Of a stretch of 32,357 bases of DNA, positions 14,050-23,669 are shown one piece after another. Under the pieces are notes generated by a model, which was not told the origin of the DNA, searched no databases, and worked only from the letters and a program-made list of their open reading frames with translations. The DNA lies in NCBI GenBank assembly GCA_031291275.1, contig JARLJJ010000390.1:1-32357 (forward strand), read 5' to 3'. A program made the position numbers and the translations under genes. The first letter of the stretch is position 1; the number at the start of each line of letters is the position of its first letter. The stretch is from Formivibrio sp. GTDB lineage: Bacteria; Pseudomonadota; Gammaproteobacteria; Burkholderiales; Chitinibacteraceae.

Positions 14050-14922
14050 ATGGCCAACAATAAAATTCGTCGTCCTGGCATTACCGACGAGTCGTTCTGG
14101 GTGAAATGGCTGCTGACCAGCATTGCGTTGATCTTTATCGGACTGTTCCTACTGATCCCGCTGTTCTCGGTGTTTTTCGAAGCCTTGCGCAAAGGCTGGG
14201 GGCTGTATCTGGCTGCGCTGATCGAGCCGGATGCGCTTTCCGCCGTCAAACTCACCCTGATTACCGCGCTGATCGCCGTGCCGCTCAATCTGACCTTTGG
14301 TGTTGCCGCAGCCTGGGCGATCGCCAAGTTCGAATTCAAGGGCAAGAGCGTGCTGATCACCTTGATCGACCTGCCGTTCTCGGTCAGCCCGGTGGTGGCC
14401 GGTCTGATCTATGTCCTGTTGTTCGGAGCACATGGCTGGTTTGGGGCATGGCTCGATGTCCACAACATCAAGATCATCTTTGCCGTGCCGGGCATTGTGC
14501 TGGCCACGATCTTTGTCACCTTTCCATTTGTGGCGCGCGAGTTGATTCCGCTGATGGAGGCACAAGGCTCGGATGAAGAACAAGCGGCATTGGTACTTGG
14601 CGCTTCGGGTTGGCAGACCTTTATGCGCGTGACCCTACCCAACATCAAGTGGGGCCTGCTGTACGGCGTGATCCTGGCCAATGCGCGGGCGATGGGCGAA
14701 TTCGGCGCGGTTTCCGTGGTATCGGGCCATATTCGTGGCATGACCAACACGATCCCGTTGCATGTCGAAATTCTCTACAACGAGTACAACTTTGTCGGCG
14801 CTTTTGCCTGTGCCTCGATCCTGGCCTTGCTGGCGCTGGTGACGCTGGCGCTGAAATCGTGGGTGGAGTGGAAAGCAGAGCGCGATGAAGAAATTGCACG
14901 CAGTGCTGCAAGTGCCGGATAA
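14050..14922 (+). CDS. cysW: Sulfate ABC transporter permease CysW
   Basis: Second permease subunit of the sulfate/thiosulfate importer. 290 residues, about six membrane segments, with the EAA-type loop [31 protein letters not shown]. The longer N-terminal cytoplasmic tail (about 20 residues) is normal for CysW. The C-terminus is charged and cytoplasmic. It sits between cysT and cysA at very short spacing, as in other betaproteobacterial sulfate operons. Confidence 0.95.
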   Translation: MANNKIRRPGITDESFWVKWLLTSIALIFIGLFLLIPLFSVFFEALRKGWGLYLAALIEPDALSAVKLTLITALIAVPLNLTFGVAAAWAIAKFEFKGKSVLITLIDLPFSVSPVVAGLIYVLLFGAHGWFGAWLDVHNIKIIFAVPGIVLATIFVTFPFVARELIPLMEAQGSDEEQAALVLGASGWQTFMRVTLPNIKWGLLYGVILANARAMGEFGAVSVVSGHIRGMTNTIPLHVEILYNEYNFVGAFACASILALLALVTLALKSWVEWKAERDEEIARSAASAG

Positions 14923-14940
14923 GTTTAAAAGGATATTGAA

Positions 14941-15987
14941 ATGAGCATCGAAATCAAGGGTATTACCAAGCAATTCGGCGCATTCAAGGCATTGAACGAT
15001 ATCAGCCTGGAAGTGAACAGCGGCGAATTGCTGGCGCTGCTCGGCCCGTCCGGCTGCGGCAAGACCACCTTGCTGCGCGTGATCGCCGGACTGGAAACGG
15101 CGGATGCCGGACAGATTCTGTTTCATGGCAATGATGCGACGCAAACGCACGTGCGCGAACGCCAGGTGGGGTTTGTGTTTCAGCATTACGCCTTGTTTCG
15201 CCACATGACGGTGTTTGAAAACGTCGCGTTTGGCCTGCGCGTGCGCCCGAAAGCAACGCGTCCGTCCGATGCCGAGATCAAGCGGCGTGTACATGAATTG
15301 CTGGAACTGGTGCAGCTCGACTGGCTGGCCGATCGTTATCCGGCCCAGCTATCCGGTGGACAGCGCCAGCGCATTGCCCTGGCGCGTGCCTTGGCGGTTG
15401 AGCCCAAAGTATTGCTGCTCGACGAGCCGTTCGGCGCGCTTGATACCCAGGTGCGCAAGGAATTGCGCCGCTGGTTGCGCCGTCTGCACGACGAAATGCA
15501 CATCACCTCGGTGTTTGTGACTCACGATCAGGAAGAAGCACTGGAAGTGGCGGACCGGATTGTCGTGATGAACAAGGGACAGATTGAGCAGGTGGGTACG
15601 CCGGAGCAGGTCTATGACACGCCGGCCAGCCCTTTCGTTTATCAATTTCTGGGTGATGTGAACCTTTTCCACTCTCGCGTGCATGACGGATGGGCCGAGG
15701 TGGCTGGGCAACGCTTTGCCGCGCCGGAAGGGAAGGGGGCACTGGTGTATGTACGTCCACACGAGATTGAGCTTGCCCGCGAGCCGCTTGATCAGGCCAT
15801 CGCGGGCCAGATAGCCCATATCCGCTTGCAAGGCGCCACGGTGCGTCTGGAAGTCAATGTGCCCGATACGGAACCGGTTGATGTCGAATTGGTGCGTGAA
15901 CATTACCTGCAAGCAAAATGGCAAGTCGGGGAAAAAGTTTACCTGACACCCAAAAATGCGCAGGTATATGGCGATTTCAGTATTTGA
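14941..15987 (+). CDS. cysA: Sulfate/thiosulfate import ATP-binding protein CysA
   Basis: A 348-residue ATPase that energises sulfate import through CysT/CysW. Walker [10 protein letters not shown] (about residue 38), Q-loop [14 protein letters not shown] signature LSGGQRQR, Walker [13 protein letters not shown] and the H-loop VFVTHD are all intact. The C-terminal third is the small TOBE-like regulatory domain ([14 protein letters not shown]). It has a good ribosome site (AAAGGA) before the ATG. The next gene, cysB, begins 21 bases after its stop. Confidence 0.96.
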   Translation: MSIEIKGITKQFGAFKALNDISLEVNSGELLALLGPSGCGKTTLLRVIAGLETADAGQILFHGNDATQTHVRERQVGFVFQHYALFRHMTVFENVAFGLRVRPKATRPSDAEIKRRVHELLELVQLDWLADRYPAQLSGGQRQRIALARALAVEPKVLLLDEPFGALDTQVRKELRRWLRRLHDEMHITSVFVTHDQEEALEVADRIVVMNKGQIEQVGTPEQVYDTPASPFVYQFLGDVNLFHSRVHDGWAEVAGQRFAAPEGKGALVYVRPHEIELAREPLDQAIAGQIAHIRLQGATVRLEVNVPDTEPVDVELVREHYLQAKWQVGEKVYLTPKNAQVYGDFSI

Positions 15988-16008
15988 TCCTTTTGTTGGG
16001 ACAAGGAC

Positions 16009-16941
16009 ATGAATTTTCAGCAGTTGCGCATCATCCGTGAAGCCGTGCGACAGGAATATAGTCTGACCGAGGTGGCCAATGCGCTGTTTACTTCACAGCC
16101 GGGGGTGAGCAAACACATCAAGGACATCGAGGATGAACTTGGCGTTGAAATCTTTGTTCGACGAGGGAAGCGCTTGCTCGGGTTGACTGAGCCGGGCAAA
16201 GAGTTGATCGGTGTGGTTGAACGCATGCTGATCGATGCACAAAACCTGCGCCGGATAGCCGATCAATTTGCCAGCAAGGAAACCGGCAATTTGGTCATTG
16301 CCACCACACATACGCAGGCCCGTTACAGGTTGCCTGAAGTGATCAAGCAATTCCGGATGGATTTTCCTCGCGTTCATCTGGCTTTGCACCAAGGCAGCCC
16401 ACGAGAGATTGTGCAATTACTCGTGGAGGGCAAGGCGGATATCGGCATTGCTACGGAAAGCCTGGTCGATGTGCCAGACCTGATAGCGTTCCCATGCTAC
16501 GACTGGCACCATGTCGTGATTGTGCCGCAAGGCCACCCGCTCACCGAATTGACAGAACTGACGCTGGAGGCGATTGCGCAGTATCCGATTGTGACCTACC
16601 ACGAAGGTTTTACCGGGCGCGCCAAGATCGACCAGCGTTTTGCCGAAGCCGGCCTATTTCCAGATATCGTTCTTTCTGCCATTGATGCAGACGTTCTCAA
16701 GACATATGTTGAGACGGGATTGGGTGTAGGCATCATTGCAGAAATGGCCTTCAGTCCGGATCGCGATACCGGTCTGACGCGCTTGCGGGTAAATGATTTT
16801 GTCTTGACCAATACCACTCGCTTGGCCTTGCAGCGCGGTCGTTTTCTGCGCAGTTATACCTATCGGTTTATCGAGTATTTTGCACCGGCCTTGCGCGAAG
16901 AGACGGTGGCAGCGCAGATCAATACAGCGTACGAGCCATAA
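16009..16941 (+). CDS. cysB: LysR-type regulator CysB
   Basis: Transcription regulator of sulfur assimilation, 310 residues. The N-terminal winged helix-turn-helix (LTEVANALFTSQPGVSKHIKDIEDELGVEIFVRRGKRLLGLTEPG) is typical of CysB and Cbl. The C-terminal inducer domain includes ATTHTQARYRLP, whose Thr residues bind sulfate or acetylserine-type ligands in CysB, and GLGVGIIAEMAF. Location as the last gene of the sulfate operon is characteristic of betaproteobacteria and suggests it activates this operon in response to O-acetylserine or N-acetylserine. Cbl, the sulfonate regulator, is the alternative, but the context favours CysB. Confidence 0.9.
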   Translation: MNFQQLRIIREAVRQEYSLTEVANALFTSQPGVSKHIKDIEDELGVEIFVRRGKRLLGLTEPGKELIGVVERMLIDAQNLRRIADQFASKETGNLVIATTHTQARYRLPEVIKQFRMDFPRVHLALHQGSPREIVQLLVEGKADIGIATESLVDVPDLIAFPCYDWHHVVIVPQGHPLTELTELTLEAIAQYPIVTYHEGFTGRAKIDQRFAEAGLFPDIVLSAIDADVLKTYVETGLGVGIIAEMAFSPDRDTGLTRLRVNDFVLTNTTRLALQRGRFLRSYTYRFIEYFAPALREETVAAQINTAYEP

Positions 16942-17013
16942 AAAATTAACCATGTCTTGGCAATCTTCCTGGAATGGTTTTAGTCGTTCCCTTGTTTCTC
17001 GGTGATTAATATT

Positions 17014-17059
17014 TAGCTAACAAATCGTTAACATGACTGTAACGCGGCAAGCCTAGATT
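17014..17059 (+). promoter_or_regulatory. Pho box and -10 of the ugp operon
   Basis: Three 7-base units AGCTAAC (17015-17021), CGTTAAC (17026-17032) and CTGTAAC (17037-17043) follow each other with exactly four bases between. This is the 11-base direct-repeat pattern bound by PhoB dimers in place of a -35 box. Ten bases after the last unit comes TAGATT (17054-17059), a fair -10 hexamer at the spacing seen in PhoB-activated promoters. ugpB starts 32 bases further on. Confidence 0.78.
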
Positions 17060-17091
17060 GGCTGACTTCCCTGTCCGAAGAGAGGTCTGCC

Positions 17092-18399
17092 GTGTCGCTC
17101 AAACGTTTGATTCTAGCCCTGGCCCTGACCGGGGCCGCTATCCAGGCCCAAGCGGTCACCGAAATCCAGTGGTGGCATGCCATGACCGGCCCGCTGAACG
17201 ATAAAGTCAATGAAATTGCCGACAAGTTCAATGCCGGCCAGTCCGAATACAAGGTTGTTCCCGTATTCAAGGGCAGTTACGACGAAACTCTGGCGGCCGG
17301 GATCGCCGCTTTCCGTGCCGGGCAAGCGCCGGCCATTCTGCAAGTGTTCGAAGTGGGCACCGCGACCATGATGAGCGCCAAGGGTGCGATCAAGCCGGTA
17401 GCGAGCGTCATGAAAGATGCGGGCGAGAAGTTCGATGCCAAGGACTATATCCCGGCCGTTGCCGGGTATTACACCTCGGCCAAGGGCGAGATGCTCTCCT
17501 TCCCGTTCAACAGCTCGACCACGGTGTTCTTTTACAACAAGGACGCATTCAAGGCTGCTGGCCTGGACGAAAACAAGCCGCCCAAGACTTGGCCGGAGCT
17601 GTTCACCGATGCGCAAAAACTCAAAGATTCGGGTAACAAATGTGCGTTTACCACTGACTGGCAATCCTGGGTTCAGTTGGAAAGCTTCTCGGCCTGGCAT
17701 AACACGTTGTTTTCCAGCAAGGACAACGGTTTTGGCGGCACCGATACCCGTTTGCTGTTCAATGGCCCGCTGCAAGTACGCCACATCACTAATCTGCAGC
17801 ACATGATGCAAAACGGCATGTTCAGCTATGGCGGTCGCAAGAGCGAATCGCAGGCCAAGTTCAATAGCGGCGAATGCGCCATGTTCATGGGTTCTTCTTC
17901 CTCGCTGGCCAGCATCCGCAAGAGTGCCAACTTCCAGTTCGGCGTTTCCACCCTGCCGTATTACCCGGATGTGAAGGGCGCGCCGCAAAACACCATTATC
18001 GGTGGCGCTTCGCTCTGGGTGATGAACGGCCGCAAGCCGGCCGAGTACAAGGGCGTCGCCAAGTTCTTCACTTTCCTCTCCCGCCCGGAAATCCAGGCCG
18101 ACTGGCACCAGTTCTCCGGCTACCTGCCGGTGACGATGGCTGCGTACGAGTTGACCAAGAAGTCGGGTTTCTACGAGAAAAATCCGGGTGCGGATGTTTC
18201 GGTGCAACAGATGATCGTGAAGACCACCAATAAGTCGCGCGGCGTGCGTTTGGGCAACCATCCACAGATTCGCACGATCGTGGATGAAGAGCTGGAAGCC
18301 GTCTGGGCGAACAAGAAGAGTCCGAAGGAAGCGCTGGATTCGGCGGTGAAACGCGGTAACGAGCAACTGGAAAAATTCCAGAAAATGGCCAAGGAGTAA
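17092..18399 (+). CDS. ugpB: sn-Glycerol-3-phosphate-binding periplasmic protein UgpB
   Basis: Substrate-binding protein of the UgpBAEC importer for glycerol 3-phosphate and glycerophosphodiesters. 435 residues with a signal peptide ([21 protein letters not shown], 21 residues). Family signs include [53 protein letters not shown] and IGGASLWVM. The start is GTG with AGAGAGG just upstream. It is preceded by a three-repeat Pho box, so phosphate starvation should induce it. A hairpin follows the stop codon, consistent with higher expression of this binding protein than of the permease genes behind it. Confidence 0.95.
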   Translation: MSLKRLILALALTGAAIQAQAVTEIQWWHAMTGPLNDKVNEIADKFNAGQSEYKVVPVFKGSYDETLAAGIAAFRAGQAPAILQVFEVGTATMMSAKGAIKPVASVMKDAGEKFDAKDYIPAVAGYYTSAKGEMLSFPFNSSTTVFFYNKDAFKAAGLDENKPPKTWPELFTDAQKLKDSGNKCAFTTDWQSWVQLESFSAWHNTLFSSKDNGFGGTDTRLLFNGPLQVRHITNLQHMMQNGMFSYGGRKSESQAKFNSGECAMFMGSSSSLASIRKSANFQFGVSTLPYYPDVKGAPQNTIIGGASLWVMNGRKPAEYKGVAKFFTFLSRPEIQADWHQFSGYLPVTMAAYELTKKSGFYEKNPGADVSVQQMIVKTTNKSRGVRLGNHPQIRTIVDEELEAVWANKKSPKEALDSAVKRGNEQLEKFQKMAKE

Positions 18400-18410
18400 T
18401 TGTTCCCGTC

Positions 18411-18436
18411 GGGAAGGCAGGCTTGCCTGCTTTCCC
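18411..18436 (+). other. Intercistronic hairpin between ugpB and ugpA
   Basis: An 11-bp stem (18411-18421 with 18426-18436, one G-T wobble) and a CTTG loop, 12 bases after the ugpB stop. No T-run follows. The same arrangement (hairpin just after the binding-protein gene, before the permease gene) occurs in the sulfate operon at 13152-13180. Confidence 0.6.
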
Positions 18437-18583
18437 TGGGGAAACTGTCCAACCTCGCGCTTTGGCAAATCAGGTGGGGCGCATGGGACTAAGCAGGCAA
18501 GGGCGCGGATGTTCGCCGCTCTGTTTGCTGCCTGGAGCCGCTTCGTCTGCGCTCCTGTTTTATTTCTGGTTTTGGATTGGCTC

Positions 18584-19465
18584 ATGGATAAGCGCGTTGT
18601 TTTTCGTTCTTCTTGGTTGCCTTATGCCTTACTGGCGCCGCAGCTCATTATTACGATCATTTTTTTCTTCCTGCCGGCCGGACAGGCGCTGTATCAATCG
18701 CTGTTCCAGCAAGATGCCTTTGGTTTGTCGCTAACCTATGTCGGGCTGGAAAATTTTCGGCAGTTGATGGCGGACCCGTACTATCTGGCGTCCTTTCGCA
18801 CCACGGCCATTTTTGCCCTTGGCGTGGCACTGCTCGGCTTGTCCTCGTCCTTGTTGCTGGCCTGGTTTGCCGATCGCGCCTTGCGCGGCGCCAACGTGTT
18901 CAAGACCTTGCTGATCTGGCCCTATGCCATTGCGCCGGCAGTGGCCGGCGTATTGTGGATGTTCCTGTTCAATCCCAGCATCGGCATCGTGGCCTGGTGG
19001 CTGAAGCATCAGGGCATAGCCTGGAATTACCTGCTCAATGGCGAACAAGCGCTGGTGCTGGTGATCGTGATCGCGGCCTGGAAGCAAGTCAGTTACAACT
19101 TCCTGTTCTTTCTGGCCGGCCTGCAAAGCATTCCCAAATCGTTGATCGAGGCCTCGGCCATTGATGGCGCCAGACCCTGGAAACGTTTCTGGAGCATCGT
19201 GTTCCCGCTGTTGTCGCCGACCACTTTTTTCCTGCTGGTGATCAATATGGTCTACGCCTTCTTCGATACCTTCGCGATCATCGATGCGGTGACTCAGGGC
19301 GGCCCATCCCAATCCACGGAAATCCTGGTGTTCAAGGTTTATCGCGATGGCTTCAAGGGGCTGGATATCGGCGGTTCGGCCGCGCAATCGGTGATTCTGA
19401 TGGTGCTGGTGATCGCGCTGACCGTGCTGCAATTTCGTTACGTGGAAAAGAAGGTGCAGTACTGA
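18584..19465 (+). CDS. ugpA: Glycerol-3-phosphate ABC transporter permease UgpA
   Basis: Inner-membrane subunit of the Ugp importer, 293 residues (E. coli about 295), about six membrane segments and an EAA loop [25 protein letters not shown]. The opening [35 protein letters not shown] lines up with E. coli UgpA. The ATG at 18584 is therefore preferred over the in-frame ATG at 18509, which would add 25 residues. The last base of its stop is the first base of the ugpE ATG. Confidence 0.93.
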   Translation: MDKRVVFRSSWLPYALLAPQLIITIIFFFLPAGQALYQSLFQQDAFGLSLTYVGLENFRQLMADPYYLASFRTTAIFALGVALLGLSSSLLLAWFADRALRGANVFKTLLIWPYAIAPAVAGVLWMFLFNPSIGIVAWWLKHQGIAWNYLLNGEQALVLVIVIAAWKQVSYNFLFFLAGLQSIPKSLIEASAIDGARPWKRFWSIVFPLLSPTTFFLLVINMVYAFFDTFAIIDAVTQGGPSQSTEILVFKVYRDGFKGLDIGGSAAQSVILMVLVIALTVLQFRYVEKKVQY

Positions 19466-20313
19466 TGGTTGAACGCCGCCCCCTGCTGGATCTCTTGACC
19501 TGGATTGTCCTGACGCTGGGCGTCGTGATCATTGCCTTCCCGGTTTATGTGACTTTCATTGCCTCGACCCTGAATGCCAGGGAAGTGCTGCAAGTGCCGA
19601 TGACCCTGCTGCCCGGATCGCATCTGCTCGATAACTACGCCACCGTGCTGTTCAAGGGCGTGGGTGAATCGGCCGCGCCGGTTGGCCGGATGCTGCTCAA
19701 CAGCCTGATCATGGCGCTGGGCGTGGCGCTGGGCAAAATCAGCATCTCGATCCTGTCCGCTTTTGCCGTGGTGTATTTCCATTTTCCGCTGCGCAAACTG
19801 TGTTTCTGGATGATTTTTGTCACTTTGATGCTGCCGGTGGAAGTGCGGATTCTGCCTACCTACAAAGTGGTGTCCGATCTGGGAATGCTCAACAGTCATG
19901 CCGGCATGATCGTGCCGATCATTGCGTCGGCCACGGCGACCTTCCTGTTCCGCCAGTTCTTTCTGACGATTCCGGACGAGCTGACCGAGGCGGCGCGTAT
20001 TGACGGCGCCGGTCCGCTGCGGTTTTTCAAGGACACCGTGCTGCCGCTGTCCGGTACCACGATCGCTGCGCTGTTCGTGATCCAGTTCATCTATGGCTGG
20101 AACCAGTACCTGTGGCCCCTGCTGATCACCACTGACAAAAATCTGACCCCGATTGTGGTCGGCGTCACGCAGATGATTTCGCGTTCCGGCGATGCGGCCA
20201 CCGACTGGAATCTGGTCATGGCCACGGTGATGCTGGCCATGGTGCCGCCTGCGCTGGTCGTGCTGCTGATGCAGCGCTGGTTCGTCAGGGGCTTGGTCGA
20301 AACGGAAAAATAA
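19465..20313 (+). CDS. ugpE: Glycerol-3-phosphate ABC transporter permease UgpE
   Basis: Second permease subunit of the Ugp importer. 282 residues, about six membrane segments (first [25 protein letters not shown]) and the EAA loop [25 protein letters not shown] for contact with UgpC. The end ([14 protein letters not shown]) is typical of UgpE. Its start overlaps the ugpA stop by one base, so the two subunits are probably made in equal amounts. Confidence 0.95.
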   Translation: MVERRPLLDLLTWIVLTLGVVIIAFPVYVTFIASTLNAREVLQVPMTLLPGSHLLDNYATVLFKGVGESAAPVGRMLLNSLIMALGVALGKISISILSAFAVVYFHFPLRKLCFWMIFVTLMLPVEVRILPTYKVVSDLGMLNSHAGMIVPIIASATATFLFRQFFLTIPDELTEAARIDGAGPLRFFKDTVLPLSGTTIAALFVIQFIYGWNQYLWPLLITTDKNLTPIVVGVTQMISRSGDAATDWNLVMATVMLAMVPPALVVLLMQRWFVRGLVETEK

Positions 20314-20324
20314 CAAGGCGTAAT

Positions 20325-21410
20325 ATGGCAAAACTTAATCTGCGTGATGTGCGCAAATCGTATGGCAATCAAGCGGTCGTGCATGGCATCAGCATGGATA
20401 TCCACGATGGCGAGTTCGTGGTGATCGTCGGCCGGTCCGGCTGCGGTAAATCGACCTTGCTGCGCATGGTGGCCGGGCTGGAAACCATTACCGATGGCAA
20501 GATCGCCATTGATGGCGTCGTGGTGAATGAACAAGAACCTGCCGAGCGCGATATTGCGATGGTGTTCCAGAATTACGCGCTGTATCCGCACATGTCCGTG
20601 CGGGAAAACATGTCCTACGGTTTGAAAATTCGCGGTCTTTCCCGTACCTGGATTGAAAATCGCGTGCAGGAAACCGCGCAGATCCTGGAACTGGAAACGC
20701 TGCTCGATCGCAAGCCGCGCCAGCTTTCTGGCGGCCAGCGCCAACGCGTGGCCATGGGGCGGGCCATTGTGCGCGAGCCCAAGGTTTTCCTGTTTGACGA
20801 ACCGCTTTCCAATCTGGATGCCAAACTGCGCGTGCAGATGCGCCTGGAGCTGGAGCTGCTGCACCAGCGCTTGAAAACCACCAGTCTGTATGTGACGCAC
20901 GATCAGGTCGAAGCAATGACGCTGGCGGATCGCATGATGGTGCTCAATGCCGGGCAGGTCGAGCAGATCGGCACTCCGGCCGAAGTCTATTCCCGGCCAG
21001 CCAGTACCTTCGTTGCCAGTTTTATCGGCTCGCCGCCGATGAATCTGATCCCGGTTCGCCGCATGGAAAATGACCGCATCGGTATCGAACCCACGCAGGC
21101 TGGCGGCGCGCTGCAGGAGATTGGACACCTTGGCGCGGCAGCGGCACTGCCAGAAAAAGCTGTGCTGGGGATACGTCCGGAGCACCTGCTGTGCGGCACG
21201 CCAGAGCAAACGTTATTGCAGGCCGAGGTTCGTCTGGTCGAAGACCTTGGTGCCGATTGCTATGCTTATTGCGCGGCCAATGGCCAGGCGCTTATCGTGC
21301 GACTTGAGGGCAATTCGCGCGTGAAAAGCGGCGACAGCCTGCCGCTGAGCGCCACCCCCGATAACCTGCACTGGTTCGATGCAACCAGTGGAAAGCGGAT
21401 CCCGATATGA
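20325..21410 (+). CDS. ugpC: Glycerol-3-phosphate import ATP-binding protein UgpC
   Basis: A 361-residue ATPase of the MalK/UgpC type. Walker [11 protein letters not shown]-loop [13 protein letters not shown], signature LSGGQRQR, Walker [13 protein letters not shown] and H-loop LYVTHD are intact, followed by a C-terminal TOBE-type regulatory domain ([10 protein letters not shown]). In E. coli this part of UgpC mediates inhibition by internal phosphate and interaction with regulators. A ribosome site AAGGCG precedes the ATG; the stop overlaps the ugpQ start (ATGA). Confidence 0.95.
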   Translation: MAKLNLRDVRKSYGNQAVVHGISMDIHDGEFVVIVGRSGCGKSTLLRMVAGLETITDGKIAIDGVVVNEQEPAERDIAMVFQNYALYPHMSVRENMSYGLKIRGLSRTWIENRVQETAQILELETLLDRKPRQLSGGQRQRVAMGRAIVREPKVFLFDEPLSNLDAKLRVQMRLELELLHQRLKTTSLYVTHDQVEAMTLADRMMVLNAGQVEQIGTPAEVYSRPASTFVASFIGSPPMNLIPVRRMENDRIGIEPTQAGGALQEIGHLGAAAALPEKAVLGIRPEHLLCGTPEQTLLQAEVRLVEDLGADCYAYCAANGQALIVRLEGNSRVKSGDSLPLSATPDNLHWFDATSGKRIPI

Positions 21411-22180
21411 AACTGCTTCCTCCCTGGCCTTATCCCTGCCTGATCGCCCATCGCGGCGCAGGCAAGCTCGCGCCGGAAAATACCCTGGCGGCGTTCCGCT
21501 TGGGGGCTGCCCATGGCTATCAGGCCTTTGAATTCGATGTGAAGCTGTCTGCCGATGGCAAAAGCATCCTGATGCACGATGCCATTCTTGACCGCACCTC
21601 CGACGGGCATGGCCGCGTGGATGCGCTGACCCTGGGCGAACTGGCCCAGATGGATGCCGGTAGCTGGCACAGCCCGGCCTATGCCGGTGAACCGATTGCC
21701 ACTTTGGTCAGTATCGCCCGTTATACCCAGGCGAACCATTTTTCGGTCAACATCGAGATCAAGCCTTCCCCGGGGCGGGAGTGGCGCACCGGTGCCGCTG
21801 TGTCCATCGATGCCCAGCATCTCTGGAGCACGGCTGAAGTTCCCCCGCTGCTGTCATCGTTTTCGGAAGAGGCCCTGGGCGCCGCGCGTGAATTCGTGCC
21901 CGATTTGCCGCGGGCATTGCTGCTCGATACCTTGCCCGCCGACTGGCTGCAACGGCTGCAAGCCTTGGGTTGCACTGCTCTGGATGCCAATCACCGGGTG
22001 CTGACCCGGGAAATTGTCGAAGCTGCGCATGCGGCGGGTTTTCGCGTGCTCTGTTATACGGTGAATGAGCCGGAGCGAGCGCTGCAGTTACTCGACTGGG
22101 GCGTGGACAGCCTGATTACCGATGCGGTCGACCGATGCGGTCGACTGTATCGCGCCGTAGATTGCCGGGCGCATGGATAG
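21407..22180 (+). CDS. ugpQ: Glycerophosphodiester phosphodiesterase UgpQ (altered C-terminus)
   Basis: Cytoplasmic enzyme that hydrolyses imported glycerophosphodiesters to glycerol 3-phosphate and an alcohol. 257 residues with the GDPD signature: [15 protein letters not shown] (catalytic His and Glu), [18 protein letters not shown] (metal-binding acid and second His) and FSVNIEIKP. It overlaps ugpC by four bases and ends the operon. Near the 3' end a 13-bp unit is duplicated in tandem (22121-22146). Removing one copy restores [10 protein letters not shown] and a TAG stop, matching the E. coli-type ending TDAIDVIGP. The last 15 or so residues are thus probably frameshifted and the protein is slightly longer than its ancestor. 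The active site is upstream and intact. Confidence 0.93.
   Translation: MKLLPPWPYPCLIAHRGAGKLAPENTLAAFRLGAAHGYQAFEFDVKLSADGKSILMHDAILDRTSDGHGRVDALTLGELAQMDAGSWHSPAYAGEPIATLVSIARYTQANHFSVNIEIKPSPGREWRTGAAVSIDAQHLWSTAEVPPLLSSFSEEALGAAREFVPDLPRALLLDTLPADWLQRLQALGCTALDANHRVLTREIVEAAHAAGFRVLCYTVNEPERALQLLDWGVDSLITDAVDRCGRLYRAVDCRAHG
22121..22146 (+). repeat. 13-bp tandem duplication at the end of ugpQ
   Basis: GATGCGGTCGAC plus one base occurs twice in a row (22121-22133 and 22134-22146; only the 13th base differs). Thirteen is not a multiple of three, so the duplication changes the ugpQ reading frame and moves the stop from just after [10 protein letters not shown] to 22178-22180. Confidence 0.85.
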
Positions 22181-22217
22181 TCTCCCGGCTTCGTAACCAT
22201 GCCTGATGCCACCGCGA

Positions 22218-23669
22218 TCACTTCCCGGAATCCACTTGCCAGCCGCCTCCCAAGGCTTTGATCAATTGCACGCTCGCGGCGAGCTGTCGCCCCTTGATAT
22301 CCAGTGCATTGCGTTGCGCGTTCTGGTCGGTTACCTGCGCGGTCAAAACATTGAGGTAGGGCACCGTTCCTGCCCGGTACTGGTTGAGTGTTAATGCAAC
22401 TGTCTGAGCGGAAGCGCGCGTGGCTTGCGCCTGGAGAACAGTTTCGTTGCCGAGTACCCGCAGTGCAACCAATTGGTCTTCAACGTTTTGCAAGGCGTTC
22501 AATACCGTTTGCCGGTAGTTGGCCACGGTGGCATCGTAACTGGCCTGTGCCTGGGCGATACCGGCCTGTTTTGCCCCGGCATCGAAAATGGTCATGGCCA
22601 GGGACGGACCGAGCGACCAGAAGCGATTTGCGATGCCAAACAGATCGCCCAATCCTGTGTTGCGGTAGCCGCCATCGGCCGATAGGGTGAGCGCCGGGAA
22701 TAGAGCCGCGCGTGCTGCACCGATACTGGCATTGGCGGCGGCTACCTGGCGTTCGCTGGCGGCGATATCGGGCCGGCGCTCCAACAGGCTGGAAGGCAGG
22801 CTGACAGGTAGGGCCGGCAACTGCATGGGTAACATCGCAGAAGGATGGTCTTGCTTTGCGACGGGAAGCGAGAAATCAGCGGGTGCCTGGCCGACCAGGA
22901 CGGCAATGACATGTTCGAGCTGTGCGCGGTTGATAGAAAGGTCTTCGGCCTGAGTCTGCGCACTGAGCCATTGCGTTTCGGCCAGGGTGACCTCCGATTG
23001 AGCGGCGACGCCTGCGGCGTAGCGGTTGCGCGTCAGCGCAAGGGAGTCGGCATAAGCGGCCACGCTCGCGTTGAGCAAGGCTTGCTGTGCATCTGCCACG
23101 CGCAGCGCGAAATAATCGCTGGCAAGTTCTGCTTCGAGGCTCAAGCGCGTATTGGCGACATCGGCGAGGCTGGCCTGTGCCGTTGCCGTTTGCGCGTCGG
23201 ACAGGTTATGCAGGCGCCCCCACAGATCAACCTCCCAATTCGCACTCAAATCGGCCTGGACGGTATTGGCAATGCTTGTTTTCGCGCTGCTGCCTGTCGT
23301 GCCACGGCTATCACTGGCGCCCGCGCCCAGTGTCGGAAACAGCGCCGCACGCGCCTGCCGGCCCAATGCCGCGGCCTGGCGCCAGTGCGCTTCCGCCACA
23401 TGCAGGTTCTCGTTGGCCGTGTCGACCTTTGCAATCAGTGCATCGAGCTGCGCATCGCCAAAGCTTTGCCATACCAATCCGCGCGTTGCAGTATCGGCTG
23501 GTTCGGCATTCTTCCAACCGGCAGGGGCTTCCTTGAATTGCGCCGGCATATTGAATGCGGGGGCTGTGTAAGGCGTACTGGCGCACGCAGCAAGGACAAG
23601 GCTGAGCGCCGTCGGCAGGGCGAGGGTCCGCCAGCCTTTGTACTGCGTGGGATGATTTGTGGTTGTCAT
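22218..23669 (-). CDS. Outer-membrane efflux lipoprotein, NodT/OprM family
   Basis: TolC-like outer-membrane channel, 483 residues. The leader ends in the lipobox LAAC (cysteine near residue 29), so the N-terminus is acylated. Two homologous OEP repeats follow, each with long helical coiled-coil stretches (for example AEAHWRQAAALGRQARAALFP and ERQVAAANASIGAARAALFPALTLSADGGY). LLERRPDIAASE is a family hallmark. It is the last gene of the RND operon, overlapping the upstream transporter gene by four bases, and should join the periplasmic adaptor and the two RND pumps into a tripartite exporter, like OpmB in Pseudomonas MuxABC-OpmB. The gene converges on ugpQ with only 37 bases between. Confidence 0.92.
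   Translation of the reverse strand: MTTTNHPTQYKGWRTLALPTALSLVLAACASTPYTAPAFNMPAQFKEAPAGWKNAEPADTATRGLVWQSFGDAQLDALIAKVDTANENLHVAEAHWRQAAALGRQARAALFPTLGAGASDSRGTTGSSAKTSIANTVQADLSANWEVDLWGRLHNLSDAQTATAQASLADVANTRLSLEAELASDYFALRVADAQQALLNASVAAYADSLALTRNRYAAGVAAQSEVTLAETQWLSAQTQAEDLSINRAQLEHVIAVLVGQAPADFSLPVAKQDHPSAMLPMQLPALPVSLPSSLLERRPDIAASERQVAAANASIGAARAALFPALTLSADGGYRNTGLGDLFGIANRFWSLGPSLAMTIFDAGAKQAGIAQAQASYDATVANYRQTVLNALQNVEDQLVALRVLGNETVLQAQATRASAQTVALTLNQYRAGTVPYLNVLTAQVTDQNAQRNALDIKGRQLAASVQLIKALGGGWQVDSGK

Noticed and set aside
16942..16975. Possible cysB terminator (CCAT...ATGG followed by TTTT)
   Set aside because: The stem is very short and interrupted, so it cannot be told from chance.
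17113..18585. A 490-codon minus-strand open frame opposite ugpB
   Set aside because: It mirrors the ugpB codon pattern, has low-complexity Arg/His-rich content and no ribosome site or domain.
22194..22219. A plus-strand GTAACC between ugpQ and the outer-membrane gene as a SigF site
   Set aside because: The base quartet 16 positions later is not CGAA, and no plus-strand gene begins there.
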